A DNA stretch of 64,000 nt from Aureimonas pseudogalii (lineage in GTDB: Bacteria > Pseudomonadota > Alphaproteobacteria > Rhizobiales > Rhizobiaceae), in NCBI RefSeq assembly GCF_014196835.1, contig NZ_JACIEK010000001.1, positions 1,066,283 through 1,130,282 on the forward strand. Reading direction: 5' to 3'. The notes under the pieces are model-generated. The model worked only from the letters and a program-made list of their open reading frames with translations, did no database searches and was not told the origin of the DNA. A program made the translations under genes and the position numbers. Shown one piece after another: positions 49,367 through 57,742 of this stretch. The first letter of the stretch is position 1. Each line of letters opens with the position of its first letter.

Positions 49367-50248
49367 ATGGACACAATCGCCAACCGTCACGCCGAGCTGC
49401 TGGAGCAGTCGCAGGCGCACTTCGCCGCCGACATGCTGGCGAAGGGTTTCTACGCAGCCGAAGACGGCGGCTTCAAGGGCTGCTCGGTGGGTTGCCACCT
49501 GCATCACATCTTCGCCGACAAGACGGCGGACGAGATCGAAGGACTCGACGGCAAGCACCGGATCGTCGCCGACTACTACGGCTACCCCGAATGGCTGGCA
49601 CTGCTGCAGGATACGATGTTCGAGGGCCTGCCGCAGCCTGACAACATGCGCTGGCACGTCCAGTTGGCCGAAGTGATCGCGTCTCGGAACGGCGACATTG
49701 ATTGGCAGCAGACGCTTCACCGCGTCCACCTCGGCATCCTGCGCTTGAGCTACGTCACGGCGGGTTCGGCTGCTGAGGCGGTCAAGACCGTCATGGATCT
49801 GCATGAGCGTGCCGCTGGCGGCGAGGCGATCGAAGAGAAGGCGTGGTCGGCAGCGTGGTCGGCAGCGGAGTCGGCAGCGGAGTCGGCAGCGAGGTCGGCA
49901 GCGGAGTCGGCAGCGAGGTCGGCAGCGTGGTCGGCAGCGGAGTCGGCAGCGAGGTCGGCAGCGAGGTCGGCAGCGGAGTCGGCAGCGGAGTCGGCAGCGT
50001 GGTCGGCAGCGTGGTCGGCAGCGGATTCGGCAGCGGAGTCGGCAGCGGAGTCGGCAGCGAGGTCGGCAGCGAGGTCGGCAGCGTGGTCGGCAGCGTGGTC
50101 GGCAGCGTGGTCGGCAGCGGAGTCGGCAGCGTGGTCGGCAGCGTGGTCGGCAGCGGAGTCGGCAGCGTGGTCGGCAGCGTGGTCTGCAGCGTATCTCGAT
50201 CTGCGCGACGCGATCCTCGACGCCATCAGCACCAAGGCGATGGCCTGA
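49367..50248 (+). CDS. CI-controlled early protein with 29 tandem X-Ser-Ala-Ala repeats
   Basis: 293 aa from ATG 49367, with GGAG at 49354; the frame is open from 49340. Residues 1-150 form a globular part with [19 protein letters not shown] and [20 protein letters not shown]. Residues 160-275 are 29 tandem tetrapeptides [12 protein letters not shown] or DSAA, then [13 protein letters not shown]. The repeat should form one long Ala-rich helix with a spiral stripe of W/E/R. It is the first gene of the operator-controlled rightward operon. Its globular part shares the C(S/A)xG motif with the 50561 gene. Confidence 0.75.
   Translation: MDTIANRHAELLEQSQAHFAADMLAKGFYAAEDGGFKGCSVGCHLHHIFADKTADEIEGLDGKHRIVADYYGYPEWLALLQDTMFEGLPQPDNMRWHVQLAEVIASRNGDIDWQQTLHRVHLGILRLSYVTAGSAAEAVKTVMDLHERAAGGEAIEEKAWSAAWSAAESAAESAARSAAESAARSAAWSAAESAARSAARSAAESAAESAAWSAAWSAADSAAESAAESAARSAARSAAWSAAWSAAWSAAESAAWSAAWSAAESAAWSAAWSAAYLDLRDAILDAISTKAMA
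49844..50191 (+). repeat. 12-bp minisatellite, 29 units
   Basis: Units of NNNTCGGCAGCG where NNN is TGG, GAG, AGG or, once, GAT. The first 9 invariant bases are almost error-free over 348 bp; the last unit has TCTGCAGCG. All six frames are nearly free of stops because of the repeat. Confidence 0.95.
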
Positions 50249-50316
50249 CGCCTCGACCGAGGGCCGCACTCCCCTGCGGCCTTCCACCGAAGCGCCAGTC
50301 ACCCGGAGAACAGATC

Positions 50317-50535
50317 ATGTCCAAGCTCATCAATAAGTTGCGCGTCCTAGCCCATCTTCTGCGCGGCCCATTCCGCTACGGCATCGAGGCCTACTACTGC
50401 GAACTCTACGCCAGACGCTTGAGCGATCGCTTCAACCGCAACCCGGAGACCATCGCTCACGCGAAGCGCGCCATTCGTGACGCTCGTGCTCGACTGGCGT
50501 TCCACGCGGCCAATCCCCGCCTTTGCTTCGCCTGA
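50317..50535 (+). CDS. Hypothetical basic protein (72 aa)
   Basis: MSKLINKLRVLAHLLRGPFR, then RRLSDRFNRNPETIAHAKRA, is helical and basic. Its leader GGAGAACAGATC recurs before the next gene. Function unknown. Confidence 0.6.
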   Translation: MSKLINKLRVLAHLLRGPFRYGIEAYYCELYARRLSDRFNRNPETIAHAKRAIRDARARLAFHAANPRLCFA

Positions 50536-50560
50536 ACCCCTTACAGCTGGAGAACAGATC

Positions 50561-50980
50561 GTGACACGACAGCACTACGAAACATTGCAGGAAGTGTTCG
50601 ATGACGCTTATTGCGGCTTGGCTGCGCAGGGTTTTGTGAAGTCTACGCAAAAACTCTTCGCCATCGGCTCAGATGAGTACCTTCACGCCTCCTGCGCATA
50701 CCGCGGCGTTGATGGCCGGCGTTGCGCCATCGGTCACTGCATCCCCGACGACCTCTACACGGGGAAAATGGAGGGGGCCTCTGTGGGGACCAGTGCATCT
50801 GGTTTTATCGAAGCATTTGAAGTTTTTGCGCGGCTTTTCGGCTTGATCAGTATCAATGATATTCGTCGTCTTCAAGATATGCACGACGGGGCCTCGTCTC
50901 CTGGCAGTATGAAGGATCGGCTAGCGGATTTCGCCCAAGAGCATGGTCTCACCATCCCCTCCATCGAAGGGGCTGCCTGA
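50561..50980 (+). CDS. Phage protein with CAIGHCIPDDL motif (139 aa)
   Basis: GTG 50561 is preceded by TGGAGAACAG. GVDGRRCAIGHCIPDDLYTG is a motif of a phage family of unknown function and echoes the Cys motif of the X-SAA protein. The C-terminal half is helical (INDIRRLQDMHDG). AT content is higher than in neighbouring genes. Confidence 0.6.
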   Translation: MTRQHYETLQEVFDDAYCGLAAQGFVKSTQKLFAIGSDEYLHASCAYRGVDGRRCAIGHCIPDDLYTGKMEGASVGTSASGFIEAFEVFARLFGLISINDIRRLQDMHDGASSPGSMKDRLADFAQEHGLTIPSIEGAA

Positions 50981-51198
50981 TGTTCACCCCCATCCACGAA
51001 ACCCACACTATGCCCCCTCTCCGCGAGAGCAACCGCGCCCGCCGCGCCTTCTGGCTCGGCTACGGCTTCCTCTTCATCGCTGGAACGGTGTTCCTCGGCT
51101 CCTGCATCGCGTCTGGCATGGAGAACAGCCGGATCGCGCATCTGAGATCGCAGGAGGCGTTCTCCTCCTTCCGCACGGCCAATGGGGGCGGGCTATGA
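50980..51198 (+). CDS. 72-aa protein with one membrane segment
   Basis: FWLGYGFLFIAGTVFLGSCI follows a basic N-terminus. It is coupled to the previous gene by TGATG. Confidence 0.6.
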   Translation: MFTPIHETHTMPPLRESNRARRAFWLGYGFLFIAGTVFLGSCIASGMENSRIAHLRSQEAFSSFRTANGGGL

Positions 51199-51485
51199 CT
51201 TCACGGAAGTGGAAAGACGCCGAGTATTTAGATGCTCAGGTCGTCCGATCTGGCGAGATGGTTTGCTGCTCGTGCCACAAACTCATTGAAGGTGAGTATC
51301 GATCGCGCGAAGCAGATGACGCTTACATAAATCAGCATCGCGAGTGTTCTGAGCACGATGTTGTTTGGAGCAAGCGCGACGCTGAGAAAGCTAGCTGTCT
51401 TGCGTTGATAGAACGTCGAAAGTCCGCCGCAATCGACTTCATTTCCGAATGGGGAGTGATTGACCTCGAAGAGGCGGCCACATGA
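51195..51485 (+). CDS. Cys/His-containing hypothetical protein (96 aa)
   Basis: VCCSCHKLIEGEYRSREADD, then HRECSEHD, could be a zinc-binding treble-clef fragment. ATGA overlap at both ends. Confidence 0.55.
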   Translation: MTSRKWKDAEYLDAQVVRSGEMVCCSCHKLIEGEYRSREADDAYINQHRECSEHDVVWSKRDAEKASCLALIERRKSAAIDFISEWGVIDLEEAAT

Positions 51486-51580
51486 CCCGTTCCGATCTCC
51501 CCTCTCTCGCCGTCACCATCACGTTCCTCGCGCTCGTCGCCGCCTTGGCGAACCTCGCGCATAGCCTGGGGCCATTCTGA
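51482..51580 (+). CDS. 32-aa membrane microprotein
   Basis: MTRSDLPSLAVTITFLALVA, then ALANLAHSLGPF, is one membrane helix. It overlaps both neighbours (ATGA and TGATG). Confidence 0.6.
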   Translation: MTRSDLPSLAVTITFLALVAALANLAHSLGPF

Positions 51581-51921
51581 TGGCCCGCTGTCCCTACACA
51601 GGCCGCGTCCTACACGACCACTACCGGTCCAACCGCGCCGGCTTCCTCGATCTGATGGCTAGAGCCCGCGCGAACGGCAGCCCGCAGCTTGTCAAGGTCG
51701 TCCAGCGCGACGCCGCCGCCCTTCGCCGAGCCCACACCGAAGCCCTTCAAGATGAGGCCGCCATGCGCCGGAAGTCCATCGACGAGATCATTACGGAGAG
51801 CCGCGCCGACATCGCGGACCGCGAATACCAACTGGCCCGCGAAGAGGCTGTGAACCTCGGCGCGAAGCCCGTCACCAAAGAAGATTGCGAGCGCATCTTC
51901 GGCAGAAAGTTTGCAGCATGA
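51580..51921 (+). CDS. Hypothetical helical protein (113 aa)
   Basis: MARCPYTGRVLHDHYRSNRA, then DAAALRRAHTEALQDEAAMR and DCERIFGRKFAA. Helical and basic, no family recognised. Coupled to the next gene by ATGA. Confidence 0.55.
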   Translation: MARCPYTGRVLHDHYRSNRAGFLDLMARARANGSPQLVKVVQRDAAALRRAHTEALQDEAAMRRKSIDEIITESRADIADREYQLAREEAVNLGAKPVTKEDCERIFGRKFAA

Positions 51922-52922
51922 GCCTCACCTACGACTGGTACTTTGCCGCGCTTTCCAATCCATCGCAGGTCGGTCGGGCACCGCAGCTGGCCGTCCACGA
52001 AAACGAGCCGCAGCCGGGCTTTTATCGCAAGCGCCGCGGCAAGAACGGCCCGTTCGACCCGGTGGCCATCTGGCCTGAGGACGGCTCACTGGTCGCGATG
52101 CTCGGCAACGAGATCGCGGATCCGCACGATCTTTGGACTTGGGTCTGCCGGTCTCCTGTGACGGAAGAGGCCTATCGCCGCGCGGCTCGGGGCGACGGCT
52201 GGGGTGACGAACCACCGGCTCCTGCCGAGATTGGACACAACAGCGGCGCGTCGGATCCGTTCGATGCTCTGACGATCGAGTATGCCGGCGAGGCCGAGCA
52301 GGCGAACGAGTTCCTCGCCACACCGATCGCCACGCAGGAACAGGCCGACCGTGCTGCGGTCTGGTCGAAGCGGCTGAGCGAGATCGCGAAGAAGGCGGCC
52401 GACCTCCACAAGGTGGAGAAGCAGCCCGCTCTAGATGAAAGCCGGCGCATTGATGAGCGCTGGCGCGATCTGAAGGATGGACCGAAGGAGCTCGCGACGA
52501 AGCTCAAGCGCCACCTCGACACCTTCCTGCAGGAACAGGACCGCGTCGAGCGGGAGCGCCAGCGTGTCGCTTCGGAGGAAGCGGCGCGAATTCGTCGTGA
52601 GGCCGAGGATGCCGCACGCGCTGCGTCCGCATCTCAGAACTCCGATGCAGAAGCTCAGGCTAACGCCGATCGCCTCGCTCGCGAAGCACAGCAAGTCGAG
52701 AACGACGCCAAGGCACGGAACGCTGCAGCCGGACGTACCGGCGCCAAGGTCTCGCTGCGCACGTTCGTGTCCGCCGAGATCGCCGACTACGACGCGCTGC
52801 TGATGGCGCTCAAGGACCGGTCCGAAATCCGCGAAGTGGTTCAGAGCCTCGCCAACCGCGCGGCCAAGTCCGGCGTCGGCCTGCCTGGAATGAAGATCGT
52901 CGAAGAGCGGAGAGCAGCATGA
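51918..52922 (+). CDS. Coiled-coil protein encoded before RecT
   Basis: 334 aa. The N-terminal 90 residues are a beta-rich part (QPGFYRKRRGKNGPFDPVAI). IGHNSGASDPFDAL is a linker motif common in Rhizobiales phages. Residues about 150-270 are a coiled coil (QEQDRVERERQRVASEEAAR). The end (VSLRTFVSAEIADYDALLMA) is a small domain. It overlaps recT by 4 bp and may assist recombination, but no nuclease motif is visible. Confidence 0.65.
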   Translation: MSLTYDWYFAALSNPSQVGRAPQLAVHENEPQPGFYRKRRGKNGPFDPVAIWPEDGSLVAMLGNEIADPHDLWTWVCRSPVTEEAYRRAARGDGWGDEPPAPAEIGHNSGASDPFDALTIEYAGEAEQANEFLATPIATQEQADRAAVWSKRLSEIAKKAADLHKVEKQPALDESRRIDERWRDLKDGPKELATKLKRHLDTFLQEQDRVERERQRVASEEAARIRREAEDAARAASASQNSDAEAQANADRLAREAQQVENDAKARNAAAGRTGAKVSLRTFVSAEIADYDALLMALKDRSEIREVVQSLANRAAKSGVGLPGMKIVEERRAA

Positions 52923-53776
52923 GCAACGTCACCACACTGGCGCCGCCCGCGCTCGCCTCTGGCGGCCGGGTTGCTGCGATCGTGCCGCAGACGATGGAGG
53001 AGGCCTACCGCCTCGGCAAGGCCGTCTGCCTCGCGGGCATGGCGCCCAAGGGCATGGACACACCAGAGAAGTGCATGATCGCCATCATGCAGGGCCTTGA
53101 GGTCGGGCTATCGCCAATGCAGTCCTTGCAGCGGATCGCGGTCGTGAACGGTCGCCCGACGATCTGGGGCGACGGCGCGATGGGCCTCGTTCGCGGCTCG
53201 GGAATCTGTGAGTTCGTCCGAGAGACAATCGAAGGCCAGGGCGACTCCAGATCGGCTGTGTGCACCGTAAAGCGCCGCGGTGAGGCGGAAGAGGTCTCGC
53301 GTCGGTTCTCGGTCGCGGACGCCAAGAAGGCGAGCCTGTGGGGCAAGGCTGGCCCGTGGCAGCAGTATCCCGAGCGTATGTTGCAGATGAGGGCGCGAGC
53401 CTTCGCGCTGCGTGACGTGTTCGCCGACGTGCTGGGCGGACTGTATTTGCGCGAAGAGATTGAGGATGCAGGTCAGCCCCGTTCGCCGCCCGCCGCGGCG
53501 CTACGTACGTATATCTCGCCACCGCCGGCTATCCGGCCCGGCCCTCCCTCGCCGGCCCAGATCACAAATGAGCCTCTGCCGCAGGGCAGCGGCCTGCCGC
53601 CTAACCCGGAAGACATCTTCCGCGAGGCCGAGGAGCAGCTTTGCGTCGTGCAAGATATCGAGACTTGGGAGGAGGTCTGGAGCGAGTTCCAGCACTACCA
53701 AGAAACGCTCTTCCCGCCGGATTGGGAGCACCTGATCGGCATCGGTCAGAGGCATCGCGAGAGAGTTGAAGGGTGA
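52919..53776 (+). CDS. recT: RecT-family single-strand annealing protein
   Basis: 285 aa. TPEKCMIAIMQGLEVGLSPM, then QSLQRIAVVNGRPTIWGDGA, is the RecT signature; PWQQYPERMLQMRARAFALR with DVFADVLGG is the second conserved block. It should anneal single strands during phage recombination. No RecE or lambda-type exonuclease is seen next to it. The C-terminal 90 residues are Pro-rich and acidic. Confidence 0.9.
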   Translation: MSNVTTLAPPALASGGRVAAIVPQTMEEAYRLGKAVCLAGMAPKGMDTPEKCMIAIMQGLEVGLSPMQSLQRIAVVNGRPTIWGDGAMGLVRGSGICEFVRETIEGQGDSRSAVCTVKRRGEAEEVSRRFSVADAKKASLWGKAGPWQQYPERMLQMRARAFALRDVFADVLGGLYLREEIEDAGQPRSPPAAALRTYISPPPAIRPGPPSPAQITNEPLPQGSGLPPNPEDIFREAEEQLCVVQDIETWEEVWSEFQHYQETLFPPDWEHLIGIGQRHRERVEG

Positions 53777-54237
53777 CCAAAGCCGTTTTCCGAAAGATGG
53801 CGATGCCGCAAGGCGATGTCCTGATCCCGACCGACGAGGACGGGCGCGATATGGTGCGCGCCCTCAAGTCCATGAAGGACGTGATCGTTGATGTCCATGC
53901 GGCTCGCAATCCGCGCCACCACCGCATGCTTTTCCTCCTGTTTAAGAAGCTGGAAGACGGTGGCGCTTGGGAAGGAGATATGGACAGCCTTCTCGACTGG
54001 ATGAAGTTCGCGACCGGTCACGTCCGTACCGTCATTGACCATAACGGGCAGGTTCACACCGTCCCGAAGTCGATTGCCTTCGAGAGCATGGATCAAGCGC
54101 AGTTTTCACGCTGGTTCAGCCGCGTGCTTTTCGTCATTTGCGAGCGCCTCTTGCAAGGCCACAGCTGGGAAGCTCTGCGCGACGAGATCGTGGAAGTGAC
54201 GGACGGGCGGTTCGAAGCGCAGCGGAAGGCCGCCTGA
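53773..54237 (+). CDS. DUF1367-like phage protein
   Basis: 154 aa from GTG 53773. VHAARNPRHHRMLFLLFKKL and TVPKSIAFESMDQAQFSRWF match the DUF1367 layout (NxxHHRKFFALL ... PxSISFxxMDExEFxxLY). These occur beside recombination genes; function unknown. Confidence 0.7.
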   Translation: MTKAVFRKMAMPQGDVLIPTDEDGRDMVRALKSMKDVIVDVHAARNPRHHRMLFLLFKKLEDGGAWEGDMDSLLDWMKFATGHVRTVIDHNGQVHTVPKSIAFESMDQAQFSRWFSRVLFVICERLLQGHSWEALRDEIVEVTDGRFEAQRKAA

Positions 54238-54557
54238 TGCCTCGCGCCCACAACTTCACCCGCAAGCAGCGCCGGGAGATGGAAGCCCGCGCCGGCGGCT
54301 GCTGCGAGAAGTGCCACGCCGTCCTCAAGCCCAGCGAGGGCGATGCGGACCATATCCTTTCGGTCTGGATGGGCGGCGAGAGCGAACTATCCAACGGCCA
54401 ATGGCTATGCCGCCCCTGCCACAAAGGGAAGACGGCTCTGGACATCAACATGATCCGCAAGGTCGAGCGCGTGCGCGATAAGGATCGAGGCGTGTTCCCC
54501 AAATCCAAGAGGCCCCTCCGATCCCGCGGCTTCGCTTCGACGCGAGGCACCCCATGA
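54237..54557 (+). CDS. HNH endonuclease
   Basis: 106 aa. CCEKCHAVLKPSEGDADHIL with WMGGESELSNGQWLCRPCHK has the two CxxC pairs and the DH of an HNH fold. It lies after the RecT and DUF1367 genes in the recombination part of the early operon. It may cut DNA or RNA during phage growth; the target is unknown. Confidence 0.85.
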   Translation: MPRAHNFTRKQRREMEARAGGCCEKCHAVLKPSEGDADHILSVWMGGESELSNGQWLCRPCHKGKTALDINMIRKVERVRDKDRGVFPKSKRPLRSRGFASTRGTP

Positions 54558-54634
54558 CCGCCCTCTACGAAACATCCGGCGATGAAGACGCGGCCCGGCG
54601 CGTCATCCTCCAGGCACGGAGCAGCATCCGATGA
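54554..54634 (+). CDS. 26-aa microprotein
   Basis: MTALYETSGDEDAARRVILQ, then ARSSIR. It overlaps both neighbours as ATGA. Its end repeats the 3' end of the next gene (18-bp identical DNA), so it may be a duplication scar. Confidence 0.4.
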   Translation: MTALYETSGDEDAARRVILQARSSIR

Positions 54635-54888
54635 CCTTCTTCACCCGATGCCACGCCTGCCGTCTTAAGCAGGCTGATTGCGGCTCCCGTCATTGGCGCA
54701 TTCAGATCGACGGGTTCGACGAGCAAATCCAACCTGCCGCATCCATTGGTCAGGCTCGCTGGAGAAATTACCGAGCGGGGCGAGAGGCTGGCTACTTCAG
54801 CGGAGGCTTCTCTGACTACCTCTCTCGTCTTTCGAGTGTGACGGATGCATCCGACACCATCCTCCAGGCACGGAGTGCAAAGCTGTGA
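54631..54888 (+). CDS. Hypothetical Cys-containing protein (85 aa)
   Basis: MTFFTRCHACRLKQADCGSR has a CxxC and a third Cys; AGREAGYFSGGFSDYLSRLS follows. It ends in ILQARSAKL. Function unknown. Confidence 0.55.
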   Translation: MTFFTRCHACRLKQADCGSRHWRIQIDGFDEQIQPAASIGQARWRNYRAGREAGYFSGGFSDYLSRLSSVTDASDTILQARSAKL

Positions 54889-55196
54889 GCGAGATCGGAA
54901 CTCTGAGCTACCGACTGTACCGAACGCCGTATCTCGTAATACCGCGTCTCGCGCTGGAAGCGATGCCGCAAGACTGGCAGGAGCAGTTCGAGGCACTTCT
55001 TGTGGAAGCTGACAAAGCTGGTCTCCAAACCCCGGACTATCATGTCCTGCGCGACGATCCAGAATTCACGCTCGCCGAGCGGAACGACCCGGAAGACGAG
55101 GGTTCCGACCTCCGCTTCTTCACGATCATGCGGCCTGACCCGTGGGCCGATTATCGGCGCGGCGACGCTCAGAAGCTTTCGGAGGTTTCCCGATGA
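54885..55196 (+). CDS. Hypothetical acidic protein (103 aa)
   Basis: GTG 54885 overlaps the previous stop as GTGA. It contains RLALEAMPQDWQEQFEALLV and DYHVLRDDPEFTLAERNDPE. No family recognised. Confidence 0.55.
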   Translation: MSEIGTLSYRLYRTPYLVIPRLALEAMPQDWQEQFEALLVEADKAGLQTPDYHVLRDDPEFTLAERNDPEDEGSDLRFFTIMRPDPWADYRRGDAQKLSEVSR

Positions 55197-55879
55197 GCAC
55201 CGAACCCACCAGCCATCCCGACACCGCCTACTGCATCGCTTGCGACAAGCCGATGCAGAACGGGCAGCTCTATTACCCGGATGTGAGCGGCGGTGAACTC
55301 CACGCCGAATGCTGCGGCCCCGAGCGCGAGTGTTACACGCTCGACGGCGAGCCCCTTCCTGAGGGTGAGCCGATCCCGGCGCCTCGCGTTTGGTACGAAG
55401 AGCCCGTGACCTTCAGCGGGCCGCCGCGTCCGTCTGCCGCGCAAGAGTTGGCGTGGCACAACGAGCCGATCATGTCGGACAGCGATCATGACCTAGAGAA
55501 AGGCCGCGATCCTCATGCGATGGTCAACGATCTTTCTCATCCAGCAAAATCGCCATGTACCGAACAGGAGGTCGCTGTTGATCCGGTCTTACCACCGGAG
55601 AATGCTCCTGTGACCGACCTCCCCGTCTCATCCGAGGGCGTGGGGCAGGAACCTGCGAACGCTTTCGAGATGATCTACCGTCTCGGGGTGCAGGACGCCT
55701 GCGCGATGATCGCCCCGCCAGAAGACATGACGGACGGCGAATTGACCCCATACGGCCTTGGCAAGCGGACCGTCACGGCTTGGGCCAAGCGAGAACTTAT
55801 CAATCCGCAATCGGCTTGGCGGTCAGACGCTGCCCGCGCCGCGATCTCCCAGGCCACCCGTTCGGAGCCGAGCACGTGA
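55193..55879 (+). CDS. Hypothetical protein with N-terminal Cys cluster (228 aa)
   Basis: TAYCIACDKPMQNGQLYYPD and LHAECCGPERECY could be a LIM- or treble-clef-like zinc site. The middle is acidic and probably unstructured. The end (GVQDACAMIAPPEDMTDGEL) is helical. It is part of the coupled early operon. Confidence 0.55.
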   Translation: MSTEPTSHPDTAYCIACDKPMQNGQLYYPDVSGGELHAECCGPERECYTLDGEPLPEGEPIPAPRVWYEEPVTFSGPPRPSAAQELAWHNEPIMSDSDHDLEKGRDPHAMVNDLSHPAKSPCTEQEVAVDPVLPPENAPVTDLPVSSEGVGQEPANAFEMIYRLGVQDACAMIAPPEDMTDGELTPYGLGKRTVTAWAKRELINPQSAWRSDAARAAISQATRSEPST

Positions 55880-56283
55880 GCGGCATACTTACCCAGCATC
55901 AGGCGCTTTACGATCAGTGGCTTGCGAGAGCCCTTGAGACTGTCGAGAAGGAGAAGCAGTCTGTTCTCGACAATGACCCGAGCGAGTTCGGCGTCGGTTA
56001 CGGACGCGGCTACGCTCACGCGTGCCAGAGCATCATGGCAGAGCTTGTTTGTCTCGCCGAGACCTTTCATCTCGCCTCTCTGCGATCAGACCGCGAACCC
56101 AACGTTCAGACCATGACCGACGCCGAGCTCGTGGCTGAACTCAATCGATGCGCCTTTCACTTCGACCGCCGTGGCGAGCATGGCGGATCACCCGGTGAGT
56201 ATTGGGCCGAACGCGCCATGGAGATCGAGACGCTTCAACGCCGTCGAGCTGCCGTATCCGAAAACCCGGAGCCCACCCCATGA
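55876..56283 (+). CDS. Hypothetical protein (135 aa)
   Basis: GTG 55876 (GTGA overlap). GVGYGRGYAHACQSIMAELV suggests a small helical domain; MTDAELVAELNRCAFHFDRR follows. No family is recognised. Confidence 0.55.
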   Translation: MSGILTQHQALYDQWLARALETVEKEKQSVLDNDPSEFGVGYGRGYAHACQSIMAELVCLAETFHLASLRSDREPNVQTMTDAELVAELNRCAFHFDRRGEHGGSPGEYWAERAMEIETLQRRRAAVSENPEPTP

Positions 56284-57581
56284 CCGCCGATCGCAATTCA
56301 TCGCCAGCAGAGGCCGAGATGGTGTTCACCATTGGAGACCGGGTCGAGAAGTTCACTGGCGACTATCAGCTGCCGGGTGAGGTGCGTTCCAGCTTCACGA
56401 CACGCGCTGGCAAGGTTCGGTTCGTCGTCGAGCACGACCCCGGCTTCCTGCATATCTACGGGCGGCAAAACTTGCGCCTCCTCACCCCCGCCCCGAAAGC
56501 CACAGAGACGCCGGGGCTGCGGGAGGCGACGGTCGAGGACCGTGGTCGAGATCTTTGGAGCGCGGTCGGAGAATTTCTAGCGAACAACACCCGCATCACC
56601 GGTCATGAGAGACAACTTCTTGAGCGTCGGCGCGACGAATTCTGCGATGCGGTCAACCTCCCCCTCGCCGCCCTATCCGCCACGCCCCAGCCGGTCGCCG
56701 CCCCTGACGATCCAAACCTCTGGCATTTCTGGAATGAGAAAGCGCGCTGGCTCGCGGTGAAACTAGACGCCGAGCGCGCCGCCCATGAGCAGACCAAGCG
56801 CCAGTGGGGCGTTGATCTCAAACTGGCGGCGAAGCTTGACCGCCAGTTTGCAGAGACCATCGCCGAGCGTGACGCCGAGCGCGCCGAGGTCGCCCGTCTC
56901 CGCAAGGTGCTGGAGGAGGCGAAAGAGAACAACCCTGTATTCGCACAGGAAGAGCGCGCCAGTCGCCTCGGGAAGATGCTTCGCGAAGGCGCCGCCGCCC
57001 GATCCTCTCGTGAGGAGGGCTCTGAAATGACCGGCGACATCATGACGCCTCCCGGCCCGCGCTATGGCGGATCTGCAACAACGCCCGAGGGTGAGGCCTG
57101 CCCGGCTGTGGTGGAACTACGAAGCGCGCTTCGCGAAGCCCTGTCCGTCATCGACGAATACATCGCGTATGAACACGACGGCAATCCCGACACGGAGGAC
57201 GCCCGTGAGCACAACGAGATGGAGATCAACAGGTATGAGCGGGACGGTCGTCTAGACGCCGCGAAAGCACTCCTAACGTGCTCCGAGCCTACGGCATGGC
57301 GAGACGTGCTAGCTGAGCGACGCCGGCAGGTCGAAGTCGAAGGTTGGTCGGCTGAACACGACGACAGGCAGCATCCCTGCGCCTTGTCCAGCGCCGCTGC
57401 CTGCTATGCGCTCGCAGACCCCAACAACACCGTAAAGCCTCCTTCGATGCTCTGGCCTTGGGATGCGACGGCGTGGAAGCCGAGGGACGAACGATCAAAC
57501 CTCGTCCGCGCTGGCGCGCTAATCCTAGCAGACATCGAACGGCTGGGTCGTGCCGCCGCCCAATCCGAGGAGGGCAAGTGA
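56280..57581 (+). CDS. Multidomain phage protein with C-terminal ERRRQ..EGW domain
   Basis: 433 aa. Residues 10-70 are a small beta domain (FTIGDRVEKFTGDYQLPGEV; VRFVVEHDPGFLHIYGRQNL), like the KOW/SH3-type folds of phage proteins. A coiled coil follows (AETIAERDAERAEVARLRKV). The last 100 residues (LAERRRQVEVEGWSAEHDDR; WPWDATAWKPRD; LVRAGALILADIERL) match a widespread phage and bacterial domain of unknown function. It appears to be a fusion of parts that usually occur apart. Confidence 0.65.
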   Translation: MTADRNSSPAEAEMVFTIGDRVEKFTGDYQLPGEVRSSFTTRAGKVRFVVEHDPGFLHIYGRQNLRLLTPAPKATETPGLREATVEDRGRDLWSAVGEFLANNTRITGHERQLLERRRDEFCDAVNLPLAALSATPQPVAAPDDPNLWHFWNEKARWLAVKLDAERAAHEQTKRQWGVDLKLAAKLDRQFAETIAERDAERAEVARLRKVLEEAKENNPVFAQEERASRLGKMLREGAAARSSREEGSEMTGDIMTPPGPRYGGSATTPEGEACPAVVELRSALREALSVIDEYIAYEHDGNPDTEDAREHNEMEINRYERDGRLDAAKALLTCSEPTAWRDVLAERRRQVEVEGWSAEHDDRQHPCALSSAAACYALADPNNTVKPPSMLWPWDATAWKPRDERSNLVRAGALILADIERLGRAAAQSEEGK

Positions 57582-57742
57582 TGAAGAGCGCCCGCCAGCA
57601 GCTTGAGGAAGCCGAGGAGCGCCGCGTCGATATCGCGCGGGCCTCTACCATTCCCGGCATGGTGACGCACCAGTGGCAATCGCTGTTCTTCGCCGAGGCC
57701 ATCCGAGACCAGACCCCGCGCCGGAAGAGGAGGCCCGCATGA
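57581..57742 (+). CDS. 53-aa hypothetical protein
   Basis: MKSARQQLEEAEERRVDIAR, then THQWQSLFFAEAIRDQTP and a basic end. TGATG and ATGA overlaps on both sides. Function unknown. Confidence 0.55.
   Translation: MKSARQQLEEAEERRVDIARASTIPGMVTHQWQSLFFAEAIRDQTPRRKRRPA

Noticed and set aside
49750-50336. Several extra frames over the 12-bp repeat array (Asp-Ala-rich, Arg-rich, Gly-Val-rich)
   Set aside because: A 12-bp repeat without stops keeps all frames open. Only the frame from ATG 49367 has a ribosome site and a non-repeat domain.
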